Below, piece by piece: positions 1 to 28,878 of a stretch of 64,000 bases of DNA. The stretch covers positions 55,177,359 to 55,241,358 of the forward strand of contig JALIGW010000001.1 in the NCBI GenBank assembly GCA_023053685.1, given 5' to 3'. This DNA comes from Diadophis punctatus similis (Eukaryota > Chordata > Lepidosauria > Squamata > Dipsadidae). The notes under the pieces were generated by a model, which had not been told where the DNA came from, searched no databases, and saw only the letters and a program-made list of their open reading frames with translations. Every line of letters starts with the position of its first letter. Position 1 is the stretch's first letter. Both the position numbers and the translations under genes were made by a program.

Positions 1-17776
<17,776 letters not shown>

Positions 17777-17880
17777 GAGATATAAATTATTATTGTCCCC
17801 TATTTGAAATGAATATTTCACTGTTTCAGTCTAGGATCAGATATAACCTAGTTTTAATTGTTTAATGTTTTAAATTAATT

Positions 17881-17886
17881 AATAAA
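17881..17886 (+). terminator. DNAH14 polyadenylation signal
   Basis: AATAAA 105 bp after the stop codon. A short 3' UTR (17777 to about 17905) is implied. Confidence 0.7.
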
Positions 17887-17905
17887 CTTGTTTCCCGTGC
17901 AATAT

Positions 17906-18367
17906 GTGCAAACTCAATATTATGGTTGGTTTTTTGCCTTTTTCCCCTTTATTTAATCATTATAAATTAATTAAAATGAGTGTATGCAGTGATCAAAGAT
18001 GGCACATGGTAAATTGGCATTTTGTCTAGCAATTTTTATTTCTAAGAATGTTCTACATCCCAAATAGATTCAATAATCCTTCTTTAAAAATAGAAATGAT
18101 TGATGGCTGCAGCTCAGTATATTTGGAGTGTGCCTGGAATAATGTAAAATTTAAGCAAGGTTAAAAGCAGGTGACAGATAACTGGTCCATTTGTGCTTCC
18201 GAATTAATTTCCTATACCTACTATTTTAATAAATGAATTGTGCAAGCTGCTAGGAATAATTTTATAACAGGACTTGTATGTTCTCAAAATTTCATACATT
18301 CCTGCTAATCCCCCAAAAAAGGATTGCTACCTTAATACATATAATTTTGCCTGTTCATATTAATAAT
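17906..18367. other. Intergenic, nothing recognised
   Basis: AT-rich sequence between the presumed DNAH14 cleavage site and the CR1 copy. Confidence 0.6.
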
Positions 18368-19425
18368 ATGAGCCAGCAGTATGCTGCAGCTACCAAAAAA
18401 ACCAACGCAGTTCTAGGCTGCATTAACAGAGGGATAGAATCAAGATCACGTGAAGTGTTAATACCACTTTATAATGCCTTGGTAAGGCCACACTTGGGAT
18501 ACTGCATCCAGTTTTTGTTGCCACGATGCAAAAAGGATGACTCTAGAAAGAGTGCAGAGAAGAGCAACAAAGATGATTAGGGGACTGGAGGCTAAAACAT
18601 ATAAAGAACGGTTGCTGGAACTGGGTATGTCTAGTCTGAAGAAAAGAAGGACTAGGGGATGACATGATAGCAGTGTCCCAATATCTCAGGGGCTGCCACA
18701 AAGAGGGAGTCAAGCTATTCTCCAAAGCACCTGAAGGCAGGACAAGCAGCAATGGATGGAAACTACCGAATTTTTAAGCGTATAAGACACACTTCCCCCC
18801 CCCCAAAAGAGGGTGAAAATTTTTGGGTGCGTCTTATACGTTGAATGTAGCCCCGCCCATCCGCCAGCCCCCACCCTTTGGCCTCAGCCTCCCAACAATT
18901 GGCCTCCTTGCAACAAACAGCAAACAGCCTGTTTCAGTTTCAGCTTCAGCACAGCCTGATTAACACAAGCAGCTGACTGTCAGTTGGATGGCCTCTGGAC
19001 CATCAGCTGTTTCAGGCTGCAGGGATTGCCATTGCCTATTGCCACCTCCACACTAATCAGCTATTTGTGCTAATCAGGCTGTGCTGAAGCTGAAACTGGC
19101 TGTTTGCTTTTTGCTGCAAGGAGGCAAATTGCTGGGAGGCAGAGGCAGATTTTTTTTCTTGGTGTGTCTTAGTCCGGAGCGTCTTATATTCTAAAAAATA
19201 CAGTAATCAAGGAGCAAAGCAACCTAGAACTAAGGAGAAATTTCCTGATAGTTAGAACAATTAATCAGAGCAACAACTTGCCTCCAGGAGTTTTAAAGAA
19301 GTGATTGGATAACCATTTGTCTGAAATGGTATAGTTTCCTGCCTAAGCAGGGGGTTGGACTAAAAGATCTCCAAGGCCACTTCCAACTCTGTTAGATTCT
19401 AAATTCTAAATTCTAATCCTGTTTC
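18368..19425 (+). mobile_element. CR1 LINE 3' portion, split by a pogo-family element
   Basis: Encodes broken CR1 C-terminal sequence: [19 protein letters not shown], [12 protein letters not shown], then [15 protein letters not shown]. It ends in the typical 3' tail gcagggggttggacta... cttccaactctgtt. The sequence is interrupted at 18766-19203. Copies at 35358 and 57370 align on both sides of the break. Confidence 0.85.
18766..19203. mobile_element. Pogo-family MITE with proven TA duplication
   Basis: 438 bp with TIRs CCGAATTTTTAAGCGTATAA and the inverse CTTATATTCTAAAAAATACAG. It sits inside CR1 text: the uninterrupted word aaactaatcaa at about 58399 appears here as aaacTA-element-TAatcaa, so TA was duplicated. 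GC-rich interior, no transposase. Confidence 0.88.
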
Positions 19426-19504
19426 AACCTAATCAGCCTTCACTGGCATTTTTTAAATGTGTGGCTTCAGTTTTCAAAGTTCTCAGCAGAGGTCATGCTG
19501 GCTA

Positions 19505-21530
19505 TAGTTTCTGAATAGTTTTATTTATTTATTTATTTATTTATTCGGCTTTCTTATATGCCGCCCAACTCCCGAAGGACTCAGGGCGGCGTACAGCATG
19601 GGAAAATACAAGAAACCAATAAACAAAATTTAAAAACATAACATAAAAATTAAAATGCAGTATAAAAACAACCATGCAACAACCAGGCATACCCGGGGGA
19701 GAGTTCAGCTGGAATTAAGCTCTACACCCTGCCTGCAGGAAAAGCCACGTCTTAACGGCTTTTCGGAAGGCCAGCAGGGTGGGGATGGTTCGGGTCTCTG
19801 GAGGAAGTTGGTTCCAGAGCGCAGGGCCTGCCACAGAGAAGGCCCTCCCCCTAGGGCCCGCCAGCCGGCATTGCTTGGTTGACGGGAGCTGGAGGAGGCC
19901 AACTCTGTGGGCCCTAACCGGTCGAAGGGAAGTATGAGGCAGAATGCGGTCCCGGAGATAACCTGGTCCTAAGCCATGAAGGGCTTTAAAGATGATGATC
20001 AACACCTTGAATTGGACCCGGAGACAAATGGGTAACCAATGCAGCTGGCGGAGTATAGGTGTCACGTGGGTGTACCTTGGTACACCCACCACAGCACGCG
20101 CAGCCGCATTTTGTACCAGTTGGAGTCTCCGGATACCCTTCAAGGGTAGCCCCATGTAGAGCGCATTGCAGTAGTACAAACGGGAGGTGACAAGGGCGTG
20201 AGTGACCGTGAGTAGAGCCTCCTTCTCCAAGTATGGCCGCAACTGGTGCACAAGGCGAACCTGTGCAAAGGCCCCCCTAGCCACAGTAGTAAGATGATGC
20301 TCCAATTTTAGCTGTGGATCTAGGAGGACCCCCAAGTTGCGGACCTGGTCCGAGGGAGTCAGTTTCGTTCCCTCTAGAACCAAGGAGGGACAGTTGTCGT
20401 AGTCCTTAGGAGGCAATACCCAAAGCCACTCAGTCTTGTCGGGGTTGAGTCTGAGTCTGTTCCTCCCCATCCAGATCCTAATGTCGTCCAGGCACCGGCA
20501 CATTACATCAACTGCCACACTGAAGTCAGACGGGGTGGTGATGTACAGCTGGGTGTCATCAGCGTACTGGTGGAAACACACCCCATGTCTGCGGATGATC
20601 TCACCCAGCGGTTTCATGTAAATGTTAAATAGGATGGGCGAGAGAACCGACCCCTGGGGCACCCCGCATAACAGGGGCCTAGGGGAGGATCTCTGCCCTC
20701 CTGTTAACACCGACTGCATCCTATCGGCGAGATAAGAGGAGAACCACCGTAAAACGGTGCCTCCCACTCCCAACTCACCGAGACGATGCAGAAGGATACC
20801 ATGGTCGATGGTATCGAAAGCCGCTGAGAGGTCAAGTAGCACCAGGATAGAGGAATTTCCCCCATCCCGGGCCCGCCAGAGATCATCTATCAGAGCGACC
20901 AAGGCAGTTTCTGTACTGTACCCGCACCTGAAACCCGACTGATAGGCATCTAGATGTTCTGTTTCATCCAGAAGTCGCAGAAGTTGAGTAGCCACCACCT
21001 TCTCCACAACTTTCCCTAAAAAGGGTAAGTTGGAGAGCGGACGATAGTTCTTCAAATCAGCTGGATCCAGGGAAGGCTTCTTCAGGAGGGGTCTCACCAC
21101 CACAGTTTTTAACGACTGCGGTACGGATCCCTCCCCCAAAGAAGCGATGACCACCGCCCGGATCCAGCCGCGTGTCACCTCCCTGCTGGCCGAGACCAAC
21201 CAGGAGGGGCACGGGTCCAATAAACAGGTGGAGGCCCCCATCGCCCCCATGGCTCTGTCCACATCATCAGGAGAAACAGGCCCAAACTCCTCCCACAACG
21301 ATGGACTAAGACTTGCCCCAGTCAACTCCATGGACTCTGCCCAGCCAGAGTCCAGGTTCGACCGGATCTGAGCGACTTTATCCGACAGAAACTCTGCGAA
21401 TTCCTCAGCTCTACCTTGCAAGTGTTCCTCGCTCCCCCCTTTAACAAGGAGGGAGCGAGTCACCCTAAACAAGGCGGCTGGGCGAGAATCTGCGGACGCA
21501 ATAAGAGCGGAAAAATGGGATCGTTTTAAG
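19505..21530 (-). mobile_element. L2-like LINE, 5'-truncated, long open RT frame
   Basis: Minus-strand element ending in a shared GCCGCCC 3' tail and (AAATA)n at about 19520-19548. It carries an uninterrupted 585-codon frame with reverse transcriptase motifs. The 5' end, including the expected AP endonuclease, is missing. Confidence 0.9.
19715..21472 (-). CDS. LINE reverse transcriptase (L2-like), partial ORF2
   Basis: 585 codons open, without a true start because the element is 5'-truncated. In order it shows [13 protein letters not shown] and NYRPLSNLPF (finger motifs), [27 protein letters not shown] (first catalytic Asp), [17 protein letters not shown], and [10 protein letters not shown] (catalytic YADD). 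A C-terminal [20 protein letters not shown] segment follows. YADDTQLY and the WNxLP ending favour the L2 branch over CR1. An intact frame in a truncated copy suggests a fairly recent insertion. Confidence 0.88.
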   Translation of the reverse strand: MFRVTRSLLVKGGSEEHLQGRAEEFAEFLSDKVAQIRSNLDSGWAESMELTGASLSPSLWEEFGPVSPDDVDRAMGAMGASTCLLDPCPSWLVSASREVTRGWIRAVVIASLGEGSVPQSLKTVVVRPLLKKPSLDPADLKNYRPLSNLPFLGKVVEKVVATQLLRLLDETEHLDAYQSGFRCGYSTETALVALIDDLWRARDGGNSSILVLLDLSAAFDTIDHGILLHRLGELGVGGTVLRWFSSYLADRMQSVLTGGQRSSPRPLLCGVPQGSVLSPILFNIYMKPLGEIIRRHGVCFHQYADDTQLYITTPSDFSVAVDVMCRCLDDIRIWMGRNRLRLNPDKTEWLWVLPPKDYDNCPSLVLEGTKLTPSDQVRNLGVLLDPQLKLEHHLTTVARGAFAQVRLVHQLRPYLEKEALLTVTHALVTSRLYYCNALYMGLPLKGIRRLQLVQNAAARAVVGVPRYTHVTPILRQLHWLPICLRVQFKVLIIIFKALHGLGPGYLRDRILPHTSLRPVRAHRVGLLQLPSTKQCRLAGPRGRAFSVAGPALWNQLPPETRTIPTLLAFRKAVKTWLFLQAGCRA

Positions 21531-22645
21531 TCTGGGATTTAATTTTGCTTTAGCTGGTGTTATAATTTGTAAATCATAGTTTTACCAGCTCCTTGATTGA
21601 CTATATGCAATCAAGCCAGTACTGTTGATTAGCAAAAACATAAGATTTTATTCACATCAATTATGTCCCTAATCTTTCAGGTTTCCCAACGAAGCATTAT
21701 GACCACTGTAACTGAGTCCATCTACCTCACTGCTCTTTTTTCCACCTTTCACAGCATAAAAGCCTTCTCTAGAGTTAGATCTTCACATAATGTATCCAGG
21801 GTAGGCTAATTTGAGCCTGGCCACTTGTACTTGAGTGAGAACTGTGGGTTGATTTGATATCCATTGGTTTGTTCTTGGCTGTCCATGTCTCAGGAGTCTT
21901 CTCCAACACCAAGAGAAGAATGTCATTGCTTTTTCAAGTGATTCTAGGTAATCATCCCTTAAGTTATGTACCCACACCAGCTGATTTTTCTCTCTTAATT
22001 CTGTGCGCTTGCAGTAACAGGATAATTGTATTGGTCCCAGGTGAGATATTGAGAAAAGCAAAACAACAGTAATTCCCATTCTAATGTCTGGTCTGGCATG
22101 ACTTATTTTTGGTAACTCATTATGGTTCCTGCCAAGCAGAAAATTTTCTAAATGCTCACAAAAAGGAATCTAAAATGTCCTTCTGTCTAGATTTCCCTGG
22201 CATTATAGACACCATCCATGACTTTGTGAATACTGGATATCTGCCAGCTTTCCATTATTTATTACCATCCTAACAAATTTCTATAAGTAGATTCATCCTA
22301 TTTTTTTTTTCCTTTCTCTATTGCTATTTGCAAAAAGCCTTTTTCACACCTTTTAGCTTCTCTTGTAAACAGGTATCTTTTGTGCCATTGAAGAAGGAAT
22401 GCAGTATTACAACTTCAGGAATGTTAAGGGAGATTCATTACCCAATGAACCCTTTTGACACTGAGCAGTCAGTCAGTACTTTTTATCACATTCAATTCTC
22501 ACAACGGAGATCTTCTGAAATGGGAGAGTTCACACTGTAGGGATGGCAGAAATCTGTTTTGCAATACTGAGGATTGGCTTAAAACAGTTATTGTTGGACA
22601 CAAGGCTATGCATGCAACCCTATCTCTTATATTGCTCAAACTAAA
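21531..22645. other. Intergenic with a possible RTE/BovB fragment
   Basis: About 21780-22000 resembles the minus strand of an RTE/BovB LINE (ggagtcttctccaacacca). This is a memory-based resemblance only. The rest up to the LTR is unrecognised. Confidence 0.35.
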
Positions 22646-23089
22646 TGTCAGCCTCCACACTGCCTGCTTGCTTCGGCTGCCATAGAAGCGGGGGGTGGGG
22701 AGGTTGGGTTAGGTATTTGGATGGGGGATGGGGAAGCCTGCTGGAGATGTTAGGGAGGAAAGTTCTCATCACGATCTACCAGGCTACATGGACATGTTTA
22801 TAGTCTATAGAGGACATGCTCAAGTCAACGGCTTCGACGGATCAGATGTGGAAGTCCAAACGGTTGGTGCATCCAGCTGACACCTTGGCACATGGGGATT
22901 GGATGAATTGCCTGGGGGGGTATGAGGGAGGGTTTTGGGATTCTTTGTATATGCATTTACGTGTCTTTTTGCCTCAGATCTTGCTTTCATTTTGTCGCTA
23001 TCAGTTCTTGTCTAGTAAAAGTACTCATCTCTATCAACATGGAGTTGGGGTTTTTCTTTCCTGGACTTTGAAGGGAAGCGCGCCTGACA
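22646..23089 (+). repeat. Gypsy 5' LTR
   Basis: Begins TGTCAGCC and ends CCTGACA (TG...CA). It aligns with 28879-29307 apart from substitutions and a few indels, the clearest near 22800-22825 versus 29030-29050. Confidence 0.92.
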
Positions 23090-23627
23090 TTAAGCAAGTT
23101 CTGCTTTATTAGTCAACCCGGAGAAAACTTCTACCGAGGGGACTAAGCAAATATGTCCAGCCAAGGCAGCGACCAGGAGGACCAGGGAGCTGGATCCACC
23201 CCTCCTCAATCCAGATGGATCTGGAAGAAGCTGGAGTGGGTGTGTGAGCCTTTGATCGAAGCGAGGCCAGCAAGAGCCAAATGATCATTGTGAGTGGGGC
23301 AGCTAGATGCCCTAGAGCAGTGGTTCCCAACCTTTCTAATGCGGCGACCCCTTAATATAGTTCCTCATGTTGTGGTGACCCCCAACCATAAAATTATTTT
23401 CATTGCTACTTCATAACTGTAATTTTGCTACTGTTATGAATCATAATGTAAATATCTAATATGCAGGATGTATTTTCATTGTTACAAACTGAACATAATT
23501 AAAGCATAGCGATTAATCACAAAAATAATATGTACTTACGCCAGATCAGAAATTCTCGGGCCAGTCTTTGCAAGAGCACAAGGAATATCATCTTCCACTT
23601 CTGTATTTAGACTTGATAACCAACAAG

Positions 23628-23765
23628 AGTACAGCAATATTTCTCAATCTCAGCAACTTTTAAGGTGCCTGGACTTCAACTCCCAGAATTCAAAGCAAAG
23701 CTGGCTAGGGAATTTTGGGAGTTGACGTCCAGGTATATTCAAATTGTTGAGGTTGAGAAATTGTG
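23628..23765. mobile_element. Palindromic MITE inside the hAT element
   Basis: Inverted arms tttctcaatctcagcaact / gttgaggttgagaaatt with the ggacttcaactcccagaatt core shared with 5433-5576. It is a third level of nesting (Gypsy, hAT, palindrome). Confidence 0.7.
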
Positions 23766-24054
23766 GCCTGCAGTGTCGAAAAACTAGAAATCAGATAAGC
23801 TTCCAGCAAAGTAATCCCTGTTTAGTAGCTTTCTCCCAGGACTCCAAAGTTTCAGGAGGCAAACAGGGGGCAAAAAAACCCCATGATTGGTCCAAAAACA
23901 TTGCCAGGGTCCCCAAAGCCAATTTCCTCTTTTAAGCTTTTTCTTCTTAAAACAGCCCCATATTCCTTCCTCCCCCATGGGGCCTGCTCACCCACCCTTC
24001 CCAGAACCCCTGCAAAGACAACAATTTTAATTTGCAAGGCTCTTCTTTCAACAG

Positions 24055-24210
24055 TTTCTTTCTTACTTACTTTCTTTCCCTCTCTCACTTTTTTCTCTTC
24101 CTTCCTTCCTTCCTCCCAACCTTCCTCTTCTTTCTTTCTTTCTTTTTCTTTTTTTCCCTCTCTCTCGCTTTTTTCTCTTCCTTCCTCCCTCCCTCCCAAC
24201 CTTCCTCTTC

Positions 24211-24305
<95 letters not shown>

Positions 24306-24480
24306 TCCTTTCTTTTTCTTTTTTTCCCTCTCTCACTTTTTTCTCTTCCTTGCTTCCTTCCTCCCACCCTCCCACCTAACATTCTTCTTCTTCCTCTCCT
24401 TCCCTTCCTCCCTCCCTCCCTCCCTCCCTCCCTTCCTTCTCTGGTCTTCCTTTCTTCCTTCCTTCTCTTTTCTCTTCTTC
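24055..24480. repeat. (CTTT)n/(CCTT)n pyrimidine array
   Basis: About 425 bp of almost pure pyrimidine, with about 28 perfect CTTT units at 24212-24307. A mirror-repeat purine/pyrimidine tract of this length could form H-DNA. The Phe-Leu-Ser and Lys-Glu-Arg frames are artefacts. Confidence 0.96.
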
Positions 24481-24615
24481 CCTCTCCTAACCCTCAGCAC
24501 CGCAAGATGGCCAGGCTTGTGGCAGTAGGGGGGGGGCTGAGGATGCCGGGGCGACCCCTGGGAAATGGTCGTTCGACCCCCAAAGGGGTCCCGACCCCCA
24601 GGTTGGGAACCACTG

Positions 24616-25680
24616 CCCTAGAGGAACTCCCCTCCAGAGTAACTGCAGCCAGGCGCCGAAAAGGGTGGGCAGCCTGGCAAGAGGAGGACAAGGAAGACCT
24701 CCTGCTGACCCAAGCTTTGCATCTGCTGAAGGAAGCTTTGGAGAATTGGAGAAGCCATGAAAGGTATGCATTGTCAGCTGGGAGGGGAGCCGAAGAGTTT
24801 GGGGAGGAGGAAGGGGCCTCAGCCACCCCAGAAGTGCCCTTGAAAACCCAGGCAGACCCAGCAGGGGCAGTAGGGACCCCAGCAGCGGCAGCAGCTCAAG
24901 CCCCCCCCTGCCAGGGGTGTGGGTCCCCGGAGGCGTCAAATTCCAAAGGTTCCTCCGCTGGGAGTAAGATACAATGGGGATCCCAAAGCTTTGGGATTTT
25001 TCCTGACCCAAATGTGGAATCATATGCAAGAATATGGGGAGGATTTCCCAACAGAGACATCAAAGGTGCAGTGCATTACCATGGCCCTGGAAGGTACTGC
25101 GGCTGAGTGGATGGTGGGCCTCCATAATGAAGATAACACAGTGATGAGGGATTATGATGCTTTTATGGCTGTCCTCCGGGTGCACTTTGATGACCCCCTG
25201 GCTGAACGCAAGATGAACCAGGATGAAAACCCTGACCCAGGGGAGGAGAGTGGTGGCTGAATACACCCAAGAGTTTCGCAAGCTAGTAATCTATATGCGT
25301 GGGTATTCAGCCGAAGCTTTGATGGATTGCTACAAGGATGGCCTCAATGAGGACGTCTACCAAGGCTGCTGCTCTAGAGGGCCCCCCAAAGATTTACAGC
25401 ATTGGTAGGTGATGGCGGCGGAGGTGGAGCTTGACCAGGCCAGAGATTGGTATAGAGGGGGGGCGCAACTGGAGCAAGCCTTCCACCTCGGCTACGAAAG
25501 AGGCTCCCAGGATGGTGAAGGGGGGGGGCAGGACCAAAGCCCAGATCATCAGCCTGCTTCAGATGCAGAAAAGAGGGACACCGGGCAGCTGAGTGTTTCA
25601 CCAAGCCCATCCCTAGGATGACCCCTGCTGGCGGGAGAAAACCTGACAAGCCAGCAGCAAAAGCCCGCAAAACGGCATTG
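24616..25680 (+). pseudogene. Gypsy gag remnant with zinc knuckle
   Basis: Capsid-type sequence in at least two frames: an N-terminal acidic and Ala/Pro-rich part at about 24620-24960, then YNGDPKALGFFLTQMW and TAAEWMVGLH at about 24975-25215. A zinc knuckle CFRCRKEGHRAAEC (CX2CX4HX4C) lies at 25555-25596. The capsid pattern resembles Sushi-like Gypsy Gag, relatives of the domesticated RTL/PEG10 genes. Frame changes around 24960 and 25230 break it. Confidence 0.8.
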
Positions 25681-25799
25681 AAAGGCGTGGAAGTCGTTGA
25701 GGTCGGCCCCCCCCAGGCGGGGAGGAGCTGGGACCTCTGACCACCCCAGGGGCAGCTACAGCGACTCTGACGATGACCCCCTGGTAAGTCAACCCATGG

Positions 25800-26138
25800 G
25801 GCCCCTCAACCTCCCAGTAGAACTAAGGGCAACATCATCCGGTGCCCAGGGGAAGATGCTGGCCCTTTTGGATTCTGGGTGTAATTAGCCCAGAGGTGGT
25901 GGAGAAAATGGGATTGACACTGATATCCATGAAAGTGACCATTGCCTTCTGCCAGTTGGATGGGTCAGTAGCTGGGGGAAGGACTGCCCATTTTGAGACT
26001 GAGCCCATGGAAATGAAGATGGGGGACAACCAAGAGACTCTAAATTTTATTGTGGCCCCGGGGATGGAGCGACCCCTCATACTTGGGTTACCCTGGCTCT
26101 GAAAATGGAACCCTGATGTAAATTGGCGAAGGGGGCTG
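25800..26138 (+). pseudogene. Gypsy aspartic protease remnant
   Basis: The active-site word LLDSGCN is followed at once by TAG (about 25863-25888). After a frame shift ERPLILGLPWL (about 26068-26100) supplies the C-terminal motif expected of retrotransposon proteases. Confidence 0.75.
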
Positions 26139-26780
26139 TTGCGCATCCACTATGACTCCATGACCCCTTGCGAGCTAGATGAACTGCGAAACTTCATTGA
26201 CAAAAAACTGAAACGGGGGTTCATCCAGTCTGCTAGGCCACGAGTGGCTGCCCCCGTGCTTTTCCATGAGAAGGATGGCTCTCTTCGCTTGTGTGTTGAC
26301 TATAAGAATCTGAATGCCATTTGTATTGAAAACGTGTACCCCCTGCCCCTGATGAAGGACATGCTAGCCCATCTGGCAAAGGGGAAGATTTTTTACTAAA
26401 CTGGACTTAAGGGAGGCCTACTAGAGTCCGAATTAAAGATGAGTGGAAGACTGCTTTCAACTGCCCCCTGGGTTGTTTCCAATTTCGGGTGCTACCTTTT
26501 GGCCTACAGGGGGCAATGTGAAACTGGTGCGATCAGTCTTGAAGAAACTCATGGCGGCCGAACTGTATACTGAACTGTCAAAATGTGAGTTCCATCAAAG
26601 CAACATTGACTACTTGGGTTACCGCATATCACATGAGCGTATTGAAATGGATCCTGAGGTGCGGGCAGTCCTTGAGTGGGTGGCCCCATGCACCCGTAAG
26701 CAATTAGAGTTTCCTGGGCTTTGCCAACTTTTATCGGCAGTTCATCCCCTTTTGCTCAAATTGCGCTGCCAATCACCTTA
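26139..26780 (+). pseudogene. Gypsy reverse transcriptase remnant lacking YxDD
   Basis: Encodes LRLCVDYKNLNAI and ENVYPLPL, then after a frame shift a KLDLRxAY-like piece and [13 protein letters not shown] near 26490-26510. The text jumps straight to [17 protein letters not shown] and YLGYRIS. The stretch that should hold the catalytic YxDD is absent, so a deletion lies near 26515. Confidence 0.85.
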
Positions 26781-26824
26781 AAACAAAAGAAGCCAAGCCT
26801 AAACCTAGGCCCCTAGATTGGACC

Positions 26825-27469
26825 ATGGAATGCCAAGCAGCTTTTGAGAAGCTCAAGCGACTTTTTGCAGCCGAGCCAGTCCTCAAGCACCCCTACATGG
26901 ATGCCCCTTTTGTGGTTCAAGACGACGCCAGCAACATGGTGGTTGGAGCAGTACTACTGCAAACAAATGCTGATGGGGTCCTACAGTGCTGTGCTTACAC
27001 CTCCCGGAAATTAACTGAAACCGAGAGGTGGGCCATTTGGGAGAAAGCTTTTGCTGTCCGGTGGGTCCTACTGACCTGGAGGCATTCCCTCGAAGGCGCC
27101 AAGCATCCTTTTGAATGTTGGATAGATCATAAAAACCTAGAGGCTTTGAAGACCCCTAGGAAACTATCACCTAAACAGGCCCGCTGGGCACAGCATTTTA
27201 ACCGATTTAATTTCTCTGTACGCTACCTACCTGGGGGGAAGAATTTTATGGCTGATGCCTTGTCTAGGTTGCCCCAGTATAACAGCACCAGTCAGGAATT
27301 AGTCCGGCCTGTGATCCCTTCTAAGCAATTGGCGGTTTCAGTGGTCACCCAAGCCCAAAAGGGAATGGGTTCAGATCTTTCAGCTGACCTAAACTCTCAA
27401 CTCGTGGAAGCGTTGAAAACAAATGGTTTCTGTCTCACTCAAATGAGTGCACCATTCGCAATGGCCTAG
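26825..27469 (+). pseudogene. Gypsy RNase H domain
   Basis: A continuous frame with FVVQDDASNMVVGAVLLQ, AYTSRKLTETERW and YLPGGKNFMADALSRLP, the standard Gypsy RNase H start and end. This is the best-preserved pol segment, though it is cut off from RT by frame changes. Confidence 0.88.
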
Positions 27470-28520
27470 CCTGGGTGGGATCTAAGCTTTATGTCCCAGC
27501 ACACACTAGGGAACTAGTGCTGCAAAAGGCCCATGACTCAAAGGCCGCAAGTCACTTTGGGTTTGTAAAAACGTTACACCTAGTGAAGAGACAATTTTGG
27601 TGGCCCTCATTGAAAAAGGACATTGAGGCCTGTGGCGCTAGCAGCCCTGTCTGTGCTGCCGTGAAGAGGCCACCTGGGACACCGCAGGAGTTACTTCAGA
27701 ATGTTGCTAGACCAGGGGCCCCCTAGAAATATCCATGGATTTCATTGTCGAGTTGCCTGAGAGTGGGGGTGATAGTCATTTGGGTAATCACTGACCTTTT
27801 TTCCAAGCAGGTCCATTTTGTGTCTTGTTCCAAGATTCTGTCAGCAAAGGTGTTAGCTAAACTTTTTAATTCAGCATGTATACAGGCTACACGGGGTGCC
27901 TGAACGAATAATCTCGGATAGGAGTGTCCAATTCACCTCCACATTTTGGAAGGAGTTCCTGACCCTGTTAGGCTCCGCCCAGGGCTTAAGCTCCACCCAT
28001 CACCCCCAGACAAATGGGGCCTGTGAGAGGACTAACTCGATCCTGGAACAATATCTTAGGTGTTATGTCAATTACCAACAGGATAATTGGGCTGACTTGC
28101 TACCCTTTGCTGAGGTAGCCTATAACAACTTTGTTCATAGTAGTACGGGGTTTACCCCATTCAGGGTGGTCTATGGCCAAGACTTTGTACCCATCCCTGA
28201 ATTGCCACAGGAGAAACCTCAGATCCCTTCATTAAAGGAATGGATCAAACAGTTCCAATTGATCTGGTCTGGGACTCGCAAAGCATTAGACGACGCTCAC
28301 CAGGCCCATAAGAAACAGGCTGACAAGAAAAGAGTCAAACCTAAGGAATACCAAGTTGGTGATAAAGTTTTCTTGTCTACTAAATACCTACAGACTACCC
28401 AGAAGTTGAAAAAACTTGGCCCTAAATATGTAGGCCCTTTTCCCATAGTGAAAATTGTAAACCCAGTGGCTGTGCAGTTGGATCTTCCTAAAACCCTTAG
28501 AAGAATTTCATGTTAGTGTT
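27470..28520 (+). pseudogene. Gypsy integrase remnant
   Basis: The N-terminal zinc finger has lost a Cys (GASSPVC instead of CxxC). Catalytic-core pieces are MDFIVELPES (first Asp), RIISDRSVQFTS (second Asp) and HHPQTNGACERTN (Glu). The 206-codon frame at 27896-28516 continues to VGDKVFLSTKYL and LGPKYVGPFPI, the C-terminal GPY/F module. A stop near 27724 and frame shifts separate the parts. Confidence 0.88.
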
Positions 28521-28590
28521 TCATGTTAGTCTTTTGAAGCCTGAATAAACATCCTCTCTTCTGCCTACCCTGACCTCTCCTGTCTCTTTA

Positions 28591-28764
28591 CTCATTGAGG
28601 GTGAACAACATTTTGAAGTTAAGGAAATCTTGGACTCCAGGAAACATAGGGGTAAATTGCAATATTTGGTAGCCTGGAAGCATTTCCCCTCCTCACATTC
28701 TGAATGGGTGAATGAACGAGACGTCAGAGCCCCCAGAGCAATTCAATTGTTCTGGTCCAAATAG
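28591..28764 (+). pseudogene. Gypsy C-terminal chromodomain
   Basis: 58 codons to a TAG. FEVKEILDSRKHRGKLQYLV then AWKHF and HSEWVN form a chromodomain fold pattern (aromatic cage positions Y, W, W). This places the element among the chromoviruses. The frame differs from the integrase frame upstream. Confidence 0.82.
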
Positions 28765-28878
28765 CCTGATAAACCATAATTGCCAATTTCTTTTGTGTGT
28801 ATCTATTATGTTATTTTTGGTTGCTGTTATATCTTCATTTTCTCCTAGGACTAACGTCCCTGTTACAGGAGGGCCGAA

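Larger units (their letters stand above)
23318..24615. mobile_element. hAT element nested in the Gypsy leader
   Basis: Ends CAGTGGTTCCCAACCT and AGGTTGGGAACCACTG. Perfect 8-bp direct repeats CCCTAGAG flank it (23310-23317, 24616-24623). The interior carries a further palindromic MITE (about 23628-23765) and a large CTTT/CCTT expansion. No transposase is detectable, and the frames across it are low-complexity. Confidence 0.93.

Noticed and set aside
23852..25106. A 407-codon plus-strand frame and a 176-codon minus-strand Lys/Glu/Arg-rich frame
   Set aside because: The first half is the pyrimidine array inside a hAT insertion read through by chance into gag text; the minus frame is the same array.
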